Of a DNA stretch of 64,000 nt, positions 43,039-51,583 are shown one piece after another. Location of the stretch: contig CATOIK010000009.1 of assembly GCA_951800645.1 (NCBI GenBank), forward strand, positions 1 to 64,000, given 5' to 3'. Each line of letters opens with the position of its first letter. The first letter of the stretch is position 1. The translations under genes were made by a program, and so were the position numbers. The DNA is from an uncultured Eubacteriales bacterium (lineage in GTDB: Bacteria > Bacillota > Clostridia > Lachnospirales > Lachnospiraceae). The notes below the pieces were generated by a model, which saw nothing but the letters and a program-made list of their open reading frames with translations, had not been told where the DNA came from and made no database searches.

Positions 43039-43893
43039 TTATACAATATCCAGATAAACCTTTCTGGACGGCGGTGCAAATTCCCGGTCAATGGCTGCCA
43101 GCTCTGCCTCTGTCAGCACCAGCCCATCTGCTCCTGCATTGTCCAGAGTATGCTCCTTTTTACTGCTGCGGGGAATGGCAATGGTATTTCCGTCCCGCAG
43201 AGCAAAAGCCAGCAGCACCTGGGCGACGGCTGCCCCATGGGCATCTGCAATCTTATTCAAAACAGCTGACTGATAAAGTCCCCGGCGCAAATCTCCGCCC
43301 TGAGCCAGGGGGCAGTAGGCCATAAGCGGCACATGATGCTCCCGCATCCAGGGAAGCAGATCATACTCAATGCCTCTGGATGCCACATGGTACAGCACCT
43401 GGTTTACTGCACAGTTTTTTCCTCCCGGCACAGACCATAATTCCTCCATGTCATCCGTATCAAAATTGGACACGCCCCAACGGCGGATTTTTCCTTCTTT
43501 TTTCAACTGCTCCATGCAGGCAACCGTCTCCGAAAGAGGAATCCCTCCCCGCCAGTGAAGCAGGTAAATATCCAGATAATCGGTTCCCATCCGTTCCAGG
43601 CTGGCCATACAGCTTTTAAAAATATTCTTTCTTCCCGCATTGTGAGGATATACCTTAGATACCAGAAACAGTTGGCTGCGGTCCATTCCCCTGATGGTTC
43701 TTCCAATCAGCTCCTCTGCCTTTCCGCTTCCGTACATCTCCGCCGTATCAATCAATGTCATCCCTGCCTGAATACCGGAAGTAAGGGCCTCCTTCTCCTG
43801 CTCCTCCTGAAACTTTTTCTCTCCCAGGAACCAGGTTCCCTGGCCCAAAGCCGGAACCGATGTTCCATCCGGCAGCATTACCGTTCTATTCAT
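43039..43893 (-). CDS. Aldo/keto reductase
   Basis: A 284-residue AKR; start at 43893 with CGGAGGAATCCAA. The catalytic tetrad is visible: Asp49 in LIDTAEMYG, Tyr54, Lys80 in LVSKVYP and His113 in LLHWRGG, plus NADPH-binding IPRSSKKEH. Substrate unknown; the position between glycerate kinase and the AEC carrier suggests a sugar-acid aldehyde or a branch of the hexarate pathway. Family role is firm, pathway role is inference. Confidence 0.88.
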   Translation of the reverse strand: MNRTVMLPDGTSVPALGQGTWFLGEKKFQEEQEKEALTSGIQAGMTLIDTAEMYGSGKAEELIGRTIRGMDRSQLFLVSKVYPHNAGRKNIFKSCMASLERMGTDYLDIYLLHWRGGIPLSETVACMEQLKKEGKIRRWGVSNFDTDDMEELWSVPGGKNCAVNQVLYHVASRGIEYDLLPWMREHHVPLMAYCPLAQGGDLRRGLYQSAVLNKIADAHGAAVAQVLLAFALRDGNTIAIPRSSKKEHTLDNAGADGLVLTEAELAAIDREFAPPSRKVYLDIV

Positions 43894-43909
43894 TTGGATT
43901 CCTCCGTTT

Positions 43910-45055
43910 CTACTTTCCGGCCAAAGCCATTCCGGCCCGCAGCATACGGAAGGTCCGTTCTGCCGCACTGGCATACAGCTCCTCTGCCCGGTCGCAGGCC
44001 TCGCCTATATCCATAGCTCCGTTAATAGTAGGCAGAATGCTTTCAATGCCGTACTCAAAAATCCTGTCTGCCCCCTGTCCCATGCCGCCTACGATGGCTA
44101 CTGCCGGGATGCCTTTTGCCTTGCAGCGCTGCCCAATTCCGCTGGGCACCTTGCCGAAGGCAGACTGCCAGTCAATACGGCCCTCTCCGGTAATTACTAA
44201 ATCTGTACCATCTAAAAGACCATCAAAATCGATCAGATCCAGTACCGTGTCAATGCCGGATTTTAAGGTGGCATTTAAGAAGCCACAGAGAGCTGCTCCC
44301 AGTCCTCCGGCTGCTCCGGCTCCTGCTTTCTGCTCCACATCGATGCCCAGCCTTTCCCGCATCACTGCTGCATAGTTTTTCATGCCTGCTTCCAGTTGGT
44401 CTAAAATCTCCGGCGTGCCGCCCTTTTGTTTTCCAAAGGTATAGGTTGCGCCGTCCGGGCCGGTCAGTGGATTGGTCACATCACACATAACGGTAATCTG
44501 GGCTTCTTTCACTGCCGGATGCAGCCCGCTTATATCAATGTCCGCCACTTTTGCAAGGTCAGCCCCGTTCCCTTTAAGCTCCTTTCCGTCCTTGTCCAGG
44601 AAACGGATTCCCAAAGCCCTCATAGCCCCCATGCCGCCATCGTTGGTAGCGCTTCCGCCAATGGCAATGGACAGCTTGCGAAGCCCCTGATCTAACGCGT
44701 CGCAGATCAACTGGCCTGTGCCGTAAGTGGTGGTATTAAGAGGATTCCGCAGCTTTTGGGGAACCATGGGAAGCCCGGAGGCTGCCGCCATCTCAATGAC
44801 TGCGCAGTCGCCGCCGAACACGCCGTAAAAAGCCTCTGTCTCCTCCATCAGCGGCCCATATACCTTCACTCTGCGAATCTGTCCGCCGGTTGCCGTTACT
44901 ACTGCCTCTACCGTTCCCTCGCCGCCATCTGCCACCGGCACGCCGGCAGTCTCACAGCCGGGAAAAACCTTCCTGGCCGCCTCCGTCAAAAGGCGGATGC
45001 TCTGCTCTGATGTAATGGTTCCTTTAAAGGAATCCGATGCAAATAAAAATCTCAT
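43910..45055 (-). CDS. garK: Glycerate kinase
   Basis: A 381-residue class I glycerate kinase (GarK/GlxK family). Start at 45055 with AAGGAGGGTTT. Conserved stretches: FASDSFKGTITSEQ at the start, VADGGEGTVEAVV near 44-56, IAIGGSATNDGGMGAM and DLVITGEGRIDWQSAFGK. Enzymes of this family make 2-phosphoglycerate from glycerate, the last step of hexarate breakdown. Directly downstream of the DapA-family gene. Confidence 0.94.
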   Translation of the reverse strand: MRFLFASDSFKGTITSEQSIRLLTEAARKVFPGCETAGVPVADGGEGTVEAVVTATGGQIRRVKVYGPLMEETEAFYGVFGGDCAVIEMAAASGLPMVPQKLRNPLNTTTYGTGQLICDALDQGLRKLSIAIGGSATNDGGMGAMRALGIRFLDKDGKELKGNGADLAKVADIDISGLHPAVKEAQITVMCDVTNPLTGPDGATYTFGKQKGGTPEILDQLEAGMKNYAAVMRERLGIDVEQKAGAGAAGGLGAALCGFLNATLKSGIDTVLDLIDFDGLLDGTDLVITGEGRIDWQSAFGKVPSGIGQRCKAKGIPAVAIVGGMGQGADRIFEYGIESILPTINGAMDIGEACDRAEELYASAAERTFRMLRAGMALAGK

Positions 45056-45158
45056 AAACCCTCCTTGAAAAAATGCGCAATAGACCGGCCGAATCAGGAG
45101 GAGGCCGGTCCATTGCAAATAAGATATGGAAGTAATTATAGCTGTCGTTATTTATGTA

Positions 45159-46058
45159 TTACAGTAATCCTGCGTTCTTCATCTCAGCCTTAATCTTATC
45201 CAGAACCGGGCCTTCCGGAGTGGGCAGATTTGGGGTATAGGGAACGCCGACGCTGCGGCCCCGCAGGTTAGCCATATCCTTGGCTGCTACCGGGAAGCTG
45301 GCCCCATCCATAGAGAGGCGGACCGGATTTAATTTAAACTGGGCTTCTAAGGAGCCCTGCAGATCCCCTGCCACATACTTGTTGTAGACATCGGTGATCA
45401 GCTCCGGCATAAAGTTGGCTGCAGTGCACACGCCGCCTACTGCGCCATGGCACATGGAAGCATAAAGCAGAGTATCCTTGCCGCCAAACACCTTAAAGCT
45501 TACATCCCGGTTTCTGCGGATAAACTCAGAGGTCTGGGTAATATCGCCGCTGGTATCCTTCATTCCTACGATGTTCTCCACTTCGTGGGCCAGCCGCTCT
45601 ACCAGATTTGCAGACAGGGTATAGCCTACCCGGCCTGGGTTGTTGTAAAGCAGTACCGGAACCTCCGGTACCGCGTCTGCAATCGCCTTAAAGTGGGTAT
45701 ACAGTTCCGCCTCCGTAGGCTTTAAAAACATGGGCTGCAGAATGGAGATGCTGGCTGCGCCGTTTGCCACCGCCATCTTAGCCAGACGAACGCACTTTTT
45801 TGTGCTGATGGCGCCGATGCCAAAGTACACCGGAACCCGGCCTGCTGCCTGGCTAACCACAATCTTTAATCCCCGCTCCATCTCGTCTTCTTCGATCACA
45901 TAAAACTCGCCGTTGCTGCCGTACAGCAGAATTCCGCTGACACCGCCGTCAATTACATAATCTACCTGGCTGCGGATAGCTGCCTCGTCAATCAGCTCAT
46001 TGCTGTCAATAGGGGTGATCATGGGAACAACGACGCCCTTGATAAAATCAGTATTCAT
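45159..46058 (-). CDS. DapA-family lyase, probable 5-keto-4-deoxyglucarate aldolase
   Basis: A 299-residue class I aldolase of the dihydrodipicolinate synthase/N-acetylneuraminate lyase superfamily. Schiff-base Lys167 in VGMKDTSGD, Tyr138 in LLYNNPGRVGY, and GGVSGILLYGSNGEF near 38-52. E. coli GarL, which cuts 5-keto-4-deoxyglucarate into pyruvate and tartronate semialdehyde, belongs to a different family and has no copy here. Because this gene sits between the tartronate semialdehyde reductase and glycerate kinase, it most likely does that step. Alternatives are a KDG aldolase or a dehydratase giving ketoglutarate semialdehyde. Confidence 0.83.
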   Translation of the reverse strand: MNTDFIKGVVVPMITPIDSNELIDEAAIRSQVDYVIDGGVSGILLYGSNGEFYVIEEDEMERGLKIVVSQAAGRVPVYFGIGAISTKKCVRLAKMAVANGAASISILQPMFLKPTEAELYTHFKAIADAVPEVPVLLYNNPGRVGYTLSANLVERLAHEVENIVGMKDTSGDITQTSEFIRRNRDVSFKVFGGKDTLLYASMCHGAVGGVCTAANFMPELITDVYNKYVAGDLQGSLEAQFKLNPVRLSMDGASFPVAAKDMANLRGRSVGVPYTPNLPTPEGPVLDKIKAEMKNAGLL

Positions 46059-46084
46059 GGCTTTTCTCCTTGTTTTTACAACGC

Positions 46085-46969
46085 CTATTTTACAACGCTG
46101 GTGCCAGAAATCTTCTCATAGTATTTTACGATTGCGGAGTGGTCGTCCTTATCGCAGCCGTCTGCTCTTAAGAACTGCATAACCTCCATCAACTGAGCAG
46201 TCAGCGGAGCCGGAGCAGAAATTGCATGTGCTGCATTCAGGGCATTGTTCAGATCCTTGATGTGCAGCTCAATGCGGAAGCCGGGTTTGTAGTTTCCTGC
46301 CAGCATCATCGGCGCCTTAGCGTCCATAACAGTGGAACCAGCCAGACCGCCGCGGATTGCCTGATATACCAGTTCCGGATCAGTGCCGGCTTTCTTAGCA
46401 AAGGTCAAAGCCTCAGATACTGCTGCAATGTTGATCGCTACTACCATCTGGTTAGCCAGCTTAGCCACATTACCGGAACCCAGCTCGCCAACGTAAACAA
46501 CGGAACCAGCCATTACCATCAGCATATCATAGAACTTGTCAAACAGCTCTTTCTTACCGCCGCACATTACAGACAGGGTGCCGTCGATTGCCTTCGGCTC
46601 TCCGCCGGAAACCGGGCAGTCTAACATCTCGATGCCCTGCTTAGCCAGCTCTGCGCCGATTGCCTTGGACTCGGTAGGATCGATGGAACTCATATCGATA
46701 ACAACCAGACCTGCCTTTGCGCCCTCTGCCACGCCGTTCTCGCCCAGTAAAGCTGCTCTTACATGGGGAGAATTGGGAACCATGGTGATTACCACATCAA
46801 CCTGAGATGCCACATCCCTGCCGCTCTCTGCTGCAGCTGCGCCGCAGGAAACCAGGTCTGCAACAGCCTCTTTGTTGAAGTCAAATACTACCAGCTCGTA
46901 GCCTGCCTTCACCAGGTTCTTTGCCATCGGTCTGCCCATAATGCCTAATCCAATAAATCCAACCTTCAT
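46085..46969 (-). CDS. garR: Tartronate semialdehyde reductase-type dehydrogenase
   Basis: A 294-residue beta-hydroxyacid dehydrogenase. The Rossmann motif is GFIGLGIMGRPMAKNL at 4-19, the substrate-binding DCPVSGGEPKA at 117-127, and the catalytic Lys170 in GSGNVAKLANQ. It reduces tartronate semialdehyde to D-glycerate with NAD(P)H. First gene of a five-gene operon with the aldolase, glycerate kinase, aldo-keto reductase and AEC carrier, behind a strong promoter. 3-hydroxyisobutyrate dehydrogenase is the main alternative, but context favours GarR. Confidence 0.9.
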   Translation of the reverse strand: MKVGFIGLGIMGRPMAKNLVKAGYELVVFDFNKEAVADLVSCGAAAAESGRDVASQVDVVITMVPNSPHVRAALLGENGVAEGAKAGLVVIDMSSIDPTESKAIGAELAKQGIEMLDCPVSGGEPKAIDGTLSVMCGGKKELFDKFYDMLMVMAGSVVYVGELGSGNVAKLANQMVVAINIAAVSEALTFAKKAGTDPELVYQAIRGGLAGSTVMDAKAPMMLAGNYKPGFRIELHIKDLNNALNAAHAISAPAPLTAQLMEVMQFLRADGCDKDDHSAIVKYYEKISGTSVVK

Positions 46970-47047
46970 TTTGTTTTCCTCACTTTCTTTAAATAGACGC
47001 CCCAAGGGGTTATGCCTTCAGGATTTGTATTTGTTGTTTGTAACTGC

Positions 47048-47091
47048 ATTATAGCGAGGCTGAACCTATGTTTCAATGGTTGTTTTCAATA
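47048..47091 (-). promoter_or_regulatory. Promoter of the garR operon with direct repeat
   Basis: Minus strand TTGAAA (47071-47076), 17-base spacer, perfect TATAAT (47048-47053). ATTGAAA occurs twice, 13 bases apart, the second overlapping the -35 (ATTGAAAACAACCATTGAAA). Candidate site for the PrpR-like regulator encoded just upstream. Confidence 0.65.
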
Positions 47092-47093
47092 AA

Positions 47094-47124
47094 ATATGCC
47101 GGTTTTTTTATGCAACCGGCATAT
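47094..47124 (-). terminator. Terminator of the galK-regulator operon
   Basis: 11-bp stem ATATGCCGGTT / AACCGGCATAT, followed on the minus strand by a T-rich ATATTTTATT tail. Confidence 0.75.
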
Positions 47125-47164
47125 ACTTTCTAATTCATTTCATTTTTATTTCATTTTATTATCT

Positions 47165-49105
47165 TCATTCAATCCCATATTTCTTCATCTTCCGCCACAA
47201 AGTCGCCTTGCTGATCCCCAGCTCTGCTGCCGTCTGCTCCCTGCTGCCGCCGCAGAGAGCCAGGGTTTCCCGGATGCGAAGTTCTTCCCTAGACTTGGTT
47301 GTTTCTGAAAAAATCCCGGTTTTATCGTCTGGCGATGACGCCGGATTTGCGCCCCCTTCTGTCCTGCAAAAATCAGAATCCCCTTCCGGATACAATTCCT
47401 CAAACAGGCTGCGGACCGCAATCTCATCAATAGAGCGCTTCCCTGCCATTAAAATCAGCCGCTCGCAGTAGCTTTCAATCTGAAACAGGTTGCCCGGCCA
47501 GGGATAGGAAAGCAGAATTTCTTTTGCCCCTTTCGTCAGCACATGATAACGGCCATACCGCTCGCAGCACTCCTGCAAAGTAGTTTCTATTTTTACCTGC
47601 AGATCCTCCCGCCGTTCTCTTAAAGGCGGCACCCTAAGCTCCAGACCGGACAGCAGATAGTAAAGATCCCTGCTGATTTTTTTCGTCTGCATCAGCTGGA
47701 TCAAAGGCGTTTCCACCGTAGCCGTCACCCGCACATCTACCTTGCGCATCTGGGCGATGTCGCTGCCATGGCATACCTTAAACCGAATCAACTGATACAG
47801 CCGGTACTGATTATCCGGCGTCAGCATTTCCACATCCCGAATCAGCAAGGTCCCCCCCTGACACTGGAGAGCCGCTCCCCGCTCCCCAAATATCATACTG
47901 CGCTGCTCCTCGCCGGACAGGCCTCTGCAGGGCACATCCAGGAAGGGGCCGCCGCTTCTGCTGCTGCCGTTGTGGATGCTTTCCGCCAGCATCCGCTTCT
48001 CTGTTCCAGACTCTCCAATCAGCACTACCGGATGCTGGGAAAAGGCATACAGGCTGGCCATCCGCACACATTCCTGCATGACCGGAGAACGCTGCAAAAT
48101 ATCCTCAAACCGCATCAGAGGCAAATGTCCTTTTCCAGACCGGCCCCGCTCTGTCTGAGGCTCCCGGCTTTCCTGCTCCTGTCTGGCGGGGCCTTTCTGG
48201 CTGCGGTTGGTTCTATGGCAGGTAATAATTGCTCCGTCCACCCGGTTTTCGTAAAGCACAGGCGCCATTACTGCAAAAACCGGCGTCTGGTTCCACTCCA
48301 AAAACAGAGAATAATCCCGCCCCTCTTTCAGCACCCGGTTTAAGGCTTCCTCCCCCATCATAGGAGCCAGAGACCGAACCGGCAAACCCTTTAATTCCGC
48401 CTCCGGTTTCCCAATCATATCCTCCATCAGGGGATTCACCGCCGTTACCATGCCGTCTGCATCCAGACGAATTACCCCGCTGAAGGAATAGTCCAAAAGA
48501 GTTTCCATCTGGGCAGCCGTCTTCTTCTCCGCATTCATGGCAAAAGCCATGCTTTCTGCCATAGAGAATGCCTGGCGCATGGAATCCTCGGTCATGGAAA
48601 GGAACAGGGACGGCACTCCTGCCTGGCTGGCCGCTCCTACCGCCGTATCGCCGCCGATAATCAAATCCACCCCATCCTCTACTGCCTGCGCCGCTGCCTG
48701 GGAAAGCTCAGAGCCCTGTCTGGCATAATAAGTCCGCAGCTCAATATCATACAGCTCTCCAAAGTAGGACATATCACAGAACATATTTTTAAAGCCCACC
48801 ACCGCAATGACCGGTCTGGGCTTCTTTACAATCTGCCTGGCCCTGGTTACCAAAAGAGCCATCTCCTGGGCCGTCATCACAATCTCCACCACTGGAATAT
48901 CGGTGTACTGCTTAATCAAAGAGGCCTGCAGACCTCTGGCAATGATGATGGAAGCCCCGTCAGCAATGGAGCGGCGGGCCTCCATTACCGCATTCCCGGT
49001 AGTGATGACCCGCATCTCCTGAATCTGAAACTGTTTATCCTGCAAAATGTTGTGTGCCTGGTATAACATGTCCTCTCTGGACACTAAAAGTGCAATTTTT
49101 CCCAC
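47165..49105 (-). CDS. PrpR-like regulator with degenerate AAA+ domain
   Basis: A 646-residue protein built like a sigma-54 activator: a PrpR_N sensor (about 1-185, ending in GGDTAVGAASQAGVPS), a PAS-like domain (200-300), an AAA+ domain (about 330-540) and a Fis-type helix-turn-helix (609-646, SREQTAAELGISKATLWRKM). The AAA+ part is broken: Walker A is GESGTEKR (364-371) instead of GESGTGKE, Walker B is TLLIRDVEML, and the GAFTGA loop with about 16 flanking residues is missing. Such a protein cannot work with sigma-54, so it is probably a sigma-A-type activator or repressor, like TyrR. It lies directly upstream of the garR operon, whose promoter is sigma-A type. Confidence 0.85.
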   Translation of the reverse strand: MGKIALLVSREDMLYQAHNILQDKQFQIQEMRVITTGNAVMEARRSIADGASIIIARGLQASLIKQYTDIPVVEIVMTAQEMALLVTRARQIVKKPRPVIAVVGFKNMFCDMSYFGELYDIELRTYYARQGSELSQAAAQAVEDGVDLIIGGDTAVGAASQAGVPSLFLSMTEDSMRQAFSMAESMAFAMNAEKKTAAQMETLLDYSFSGVIRLDADGMVTAVNPLMEDMIGKPEAELKGLPVRSLAPMMGEEALNRVLKEGRDYSLFLEWNQTPVFAVMAPVLYENRVDGAIITCHRTNRSQKGPARQEQESREPQTERGRSGKGHLPLMRFEDILQRSPVMQECVRMASLYAFSQHPVVLIGESGTEKRMLAESIHNGSSRSGGPFLDVPCRGLSGEEQRSMIFGERGAALQCQGGTLLIRDVEMLTPDNQYRLYQLIRFKVCHGSDIAQMRKVDVRVTATVETPLIQLMQTKKISRDLYYLLSGLELRVPPLRERREDLQVKIETTLQECCERYGRYHVLTKGAKEILLSYPWPGNLFQIESYCERLILMAGKRSIDEIAVRSLFEELYPEGDSDFCRTEGGANPASSPDDKTGIFSETTKSREELRIRETLALCGGSREQTAAELGISKATLWRKMKKYGIE

Positions 49106-49120
49106 TCTTTATTTCCTCAT

Positions 49121-50410
49121 TTACAGCATATCGTTCACACAGATAGCTCCGTAAGGACGGATGCTCATCTTATAAGCGCTGCCCTCGCCCAGGGCTTTTT
49201 CAATGTAGGCGACATACTCGTCCACAAGATCATTAGGCAGCATAGCCATGATAACGCCTGCAAAGCCGCCGCCGTGAATCCGGCATGCCCCCCGCTGCTT
49301 CTCTGTAATAAAAAGCTCTGTCAGCGCCAGGGCGACGGAAATGCCCTGCTCATGGCAGGCGTTGGTGGTGTAGCAGTTCTGCAGCCACTTCCAGGAGGAA
49401 TTTCCGGAAGCGGTAATGCCGCTTAAGAAGTCCTCAAACCGGTTCTCTTTCAAAGCTGCCACCATCTGTTCTACCCGCTTATTCTCTTCAAAGAAATGAA
49501 GGGCGCGCATAACGGAACGGTCTCCGGCAAACTGCCGTACCTTCTGGATATTGTCGATCACCTGCTCCTCTGTTACCTGGGAAAGCACCTCTTTGCCGAA
49601 ATACTCCGCCACCTTCTTCATCTCATTGGGAACGGAAGAATAGTCTGCGCTTAAATCTGCATGGCCCCTTCCAGTCTGAACGATGATCAGGCTGTGGTTC
49701 TGGGATGCAAAGTCAAATGCGATCTTCTCCACCGCCGGAACTGCCGGCTCAAAAAAGTCAATGGTAATCAGGCCGCCTACTGCGCAGGCCATCTGATCCA
49801 GCAGACCGGAGGCCTTATCCCAGTATACATTCTCTGCGTATTTGCCGATGTGAGCATAGGCCACAGTGCTGATGCGGCCCTCATTGAAGAACCGGTTTAC
49901 CATAGAGCACAAAAGCATCTCAAAAGAAGCAGAAGAACTGACTCCTGCAGAGCTGATTACATTGCTGGTGATGTAAGCGTCAAAACCGCCGATCTCGTAG
50001 CCGGACTCTAAAAAGCCTTTCAGCAGTCCTTTTACCAGATCCTCAGTTCCTGCCTTCCGCTCGCTGGGCTCCAGGCTGTTTAAATCAATGGTAATGTCCT
50101 GATGGAATGTTTCGCTGATAATATGTACCAGGGGAGAATCATTTTTTGCAGCAACGCCTACACAGTCTAAGTTAATGCTGCCTGCCAGCACTTTGCCGTG
50201 GTTGTGGTCTGTGTGGTTTCCGCTGATTTCCGTCCGGCCCGGGGAGCTGAACATACAAATGTCCCGGTCTCCAAAAGTCTTCTGAAACTTCTCCACCATG
50301 TCGCAGTAACGCCCCTTGTTCTCCTGCGCCCCATCTGCCCCATAAAGCTCAGCCATCAGCTTCCCGGCCTGCTCCGATTCAAGCAGTGCCAATGTCTCTG
50401 CTGTTTTCAT
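49121..50410 (-). CDS. galK: GHMP kinase, galactokinase-like
   Basis: A 429-residue GHMP kinase. Galactokinase signature variant GRTEISGNHTDHNHG at 58-72 and the ATP loop SSAGVSSSASFEML near 156-169 are both present; residues around DKASGLLDQMACAVGG fit the family. The product would be galactose 1-phosphate. No galT or galE is nearby, and the gene is 15 bases ahead of the regulator gene, so a related sugar or uronic acid (galacturonate) cannot be excluded. The second of two adjacent ATGs (50410) gives the better spacing to GGAGGG. Confidence 0.82.
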   Translation of the reverse strand: MKTAETLALLESEQAGKLMAELYGADGAQENKGRYCDMVEKFQKTFGDRDICMFSSPGRTEISGNHTDHNHGKVLAGSINLDCVGVAAKNDSPLVHIISETFHQDITIDLNSLEPSERKAGTEDLVKGLLKGFLESGYEIGGFDAYITSNVISSAGVSSSASFEMLLCSMVNRFFNEGRISTVAYAHIGKYAENVYWDKASGLLDQMACAVGGLITIDFFEPAVPAVEKIAFDFASQNHSLIIVQTGRGHADLSADYSSVPNEMKKVAEYFGKEVLSQVTEEQVIDNIQKVRQFAGDRSVMRALHFFEENKRVEQMVAALKENRFEDFLSGITASGNSSWKWLQNCYTTNACHEQGISVALALTELFITEKQRGACRIHGGGFAGVIMAMLPNDLVDEYVAYIEKALGEGSAYKMSIRPYGAICVNDML

Positions 50411-50473
50411 CATTCACCCTCCATTTTTCTCATTTGAAAGCTTGCCTGTCCGGCAGGCTTCGTTTGTAACAAA

Positions 50474-50503
50474 AGTATAGCACAATCCCGGCGGCAAGAA
50501 CAA
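50474..50503 (-). promoter_or_regulatory. Promoter of the galK-regulator operon
   Basis: Minus strand TTGTTC, 18-base spacer, TATACT; a small GCCTG/CAGGC hairpin follows in the leader. Confidence 0.6.
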
Positions 50504-50593
50504 TACACTATTTGTTTCTTTTCCTATCTTTTTCCCCGCCGCAGGCAAGCAATATGTTATAATAGGAGAAAGATTCACTTTGGGAGGTTTTAA

Positions 50594-51571
50594 ATGGAGC
50601 AGCAAAACTGGAACGGAAAGCCCTGGCACTCTCTGGACTATGAGATGAAGCGCCGGTTCGGCACAAAGGTATATAAGATTGCCTTAGACGGCGGCATGAC
50701 CTGCCCCAATCGGGACGGCGTCTTGGGGACCGGAGGGTGTATTTTCTGCAGCCGGGGCGGTTCCGGCGAGTTCGCCGCCCAGATAAACGGCTTTCTGCAA
50801 AACACGCAGAATGAGGCCGAAATCTGCACCTCTGTAAACTGCCAGATTCAAAAAGCCATTGGCCGCGTCAGCCGCAAAATGGGACAAAACCCCGGCGCTT
50901 ACATCGCTTATTTTCAGTCCTACACCAACACCTACGCCCCGGTTTCCTACTTAAAGCCTCTGTTTACTGCGGCCATCCGGCACCCGGAAGTAAAGGCCCT
51001 GTCCATCGCCACACGGCCCGACTGTCTTTCTGATGAAACGCTGAATCTCCTCAGTACTTTAAATCAGGAAAAGCCGGTATGGATCGAGCTGGGTCTTCAG
51101 ACCATCCATCCGGCCACTGCCAGGTTTATCCGCAGGGGTTATCCTTTATCCTGTTTTGAAGACGCCCTGGCCCGGCTGCGGGCACGAAATTTAGAAACCA
51201 TCGTCCATGTGATTCTGGGACTTCCCGGAGAAACCAAAGAAGACATGAAAAAGACTGTTTCCTGGCTGGCCGCCCAGGACATCCAGGGCATTAAGCTGCA
51301 GCTGCTTCATGTTTTGAAAGATACGGATCTAGAAACCCTTTACCGGGAATCTCCTTTCCCCATAATGGAACTGGAAGAATATGTGGATCTGGTATTAGAC
51401 TGCATTGCCCTGCTGCCGCCGGAGCTGGTGCTGCACCGGATTACCGGCGACGGCCCCAAAAATCTGCTGATCGCACCTCTCTGGAGCGCAAATAAGCGCC
51501 TGGTGCTTAATACCGTCACCAGACGCTTTCGAGAACGAGGTATTGTTCAGGGCTGCAATTTCCGCCCTTAA
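50594..51571 (+). CDS. TIGR01212-family radical SAM protein
   Basis: A 325-residue radical SAM protein of the YtqA/YhcC group. Cysteines Cys37, Cys49 and Cys52 in CPNRDGVLGTGGCIFC hold the 4Fe-4S cluster with the C-x11-C-x2-C spacing of Elp3-like proteins. Other family segments: GAYIAYFQSYTNTYAP, ATRPDCLSDETLNLL, ELGLQTIHPATARFIRRG. It acts in the cytoplasm; the reaction is not known. Preceded by GGGAGGTTTTAA and a TATAAT box. Confidence 0.92.
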   Translation: MEQQNWNGKPWHSLDYEMKRRFGTKVYKIALDGGMTCPNRDGVLGTGGCIFCSRGGSGEFAAQINGFLQNTQNEAEICTSVNCQIQKAIGRVSRKMGQNPGAYIAYFQSYTNTYAPVSYLKPLFTAAIRHPEVKALSIATRPDCLSDETLNLLSTLNQEKPVWIELGLQTIHPATARFIRRGYPLSCFEDALARLRARNLETIVHVILGLPGETKEDMKKTVSWLAAQDIQGIKLQLLHVLKDTDLETLYRESPFPIMELEEYVDLVLDCIALLPPELVLHRITGDGPKNLLIAPLWSANKRLVLNTVTRRFRERGIVQGCNFRP

Positions 51572-51583
51572 CTGTAAAACCGG

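Noticed and set aside
47768-48343. 191-codon plus-strand open frame
   Set aside because: Antisense to the PrpR-like regulator; no motif support.
47165-49105. Functional sigma-54 enhancer-binding protein
   Set aside because: The overall architecture suggested it, but Walker A, Walker B and the GAFTGA loop are lost and no -24/-12 promoter was seen nearby.
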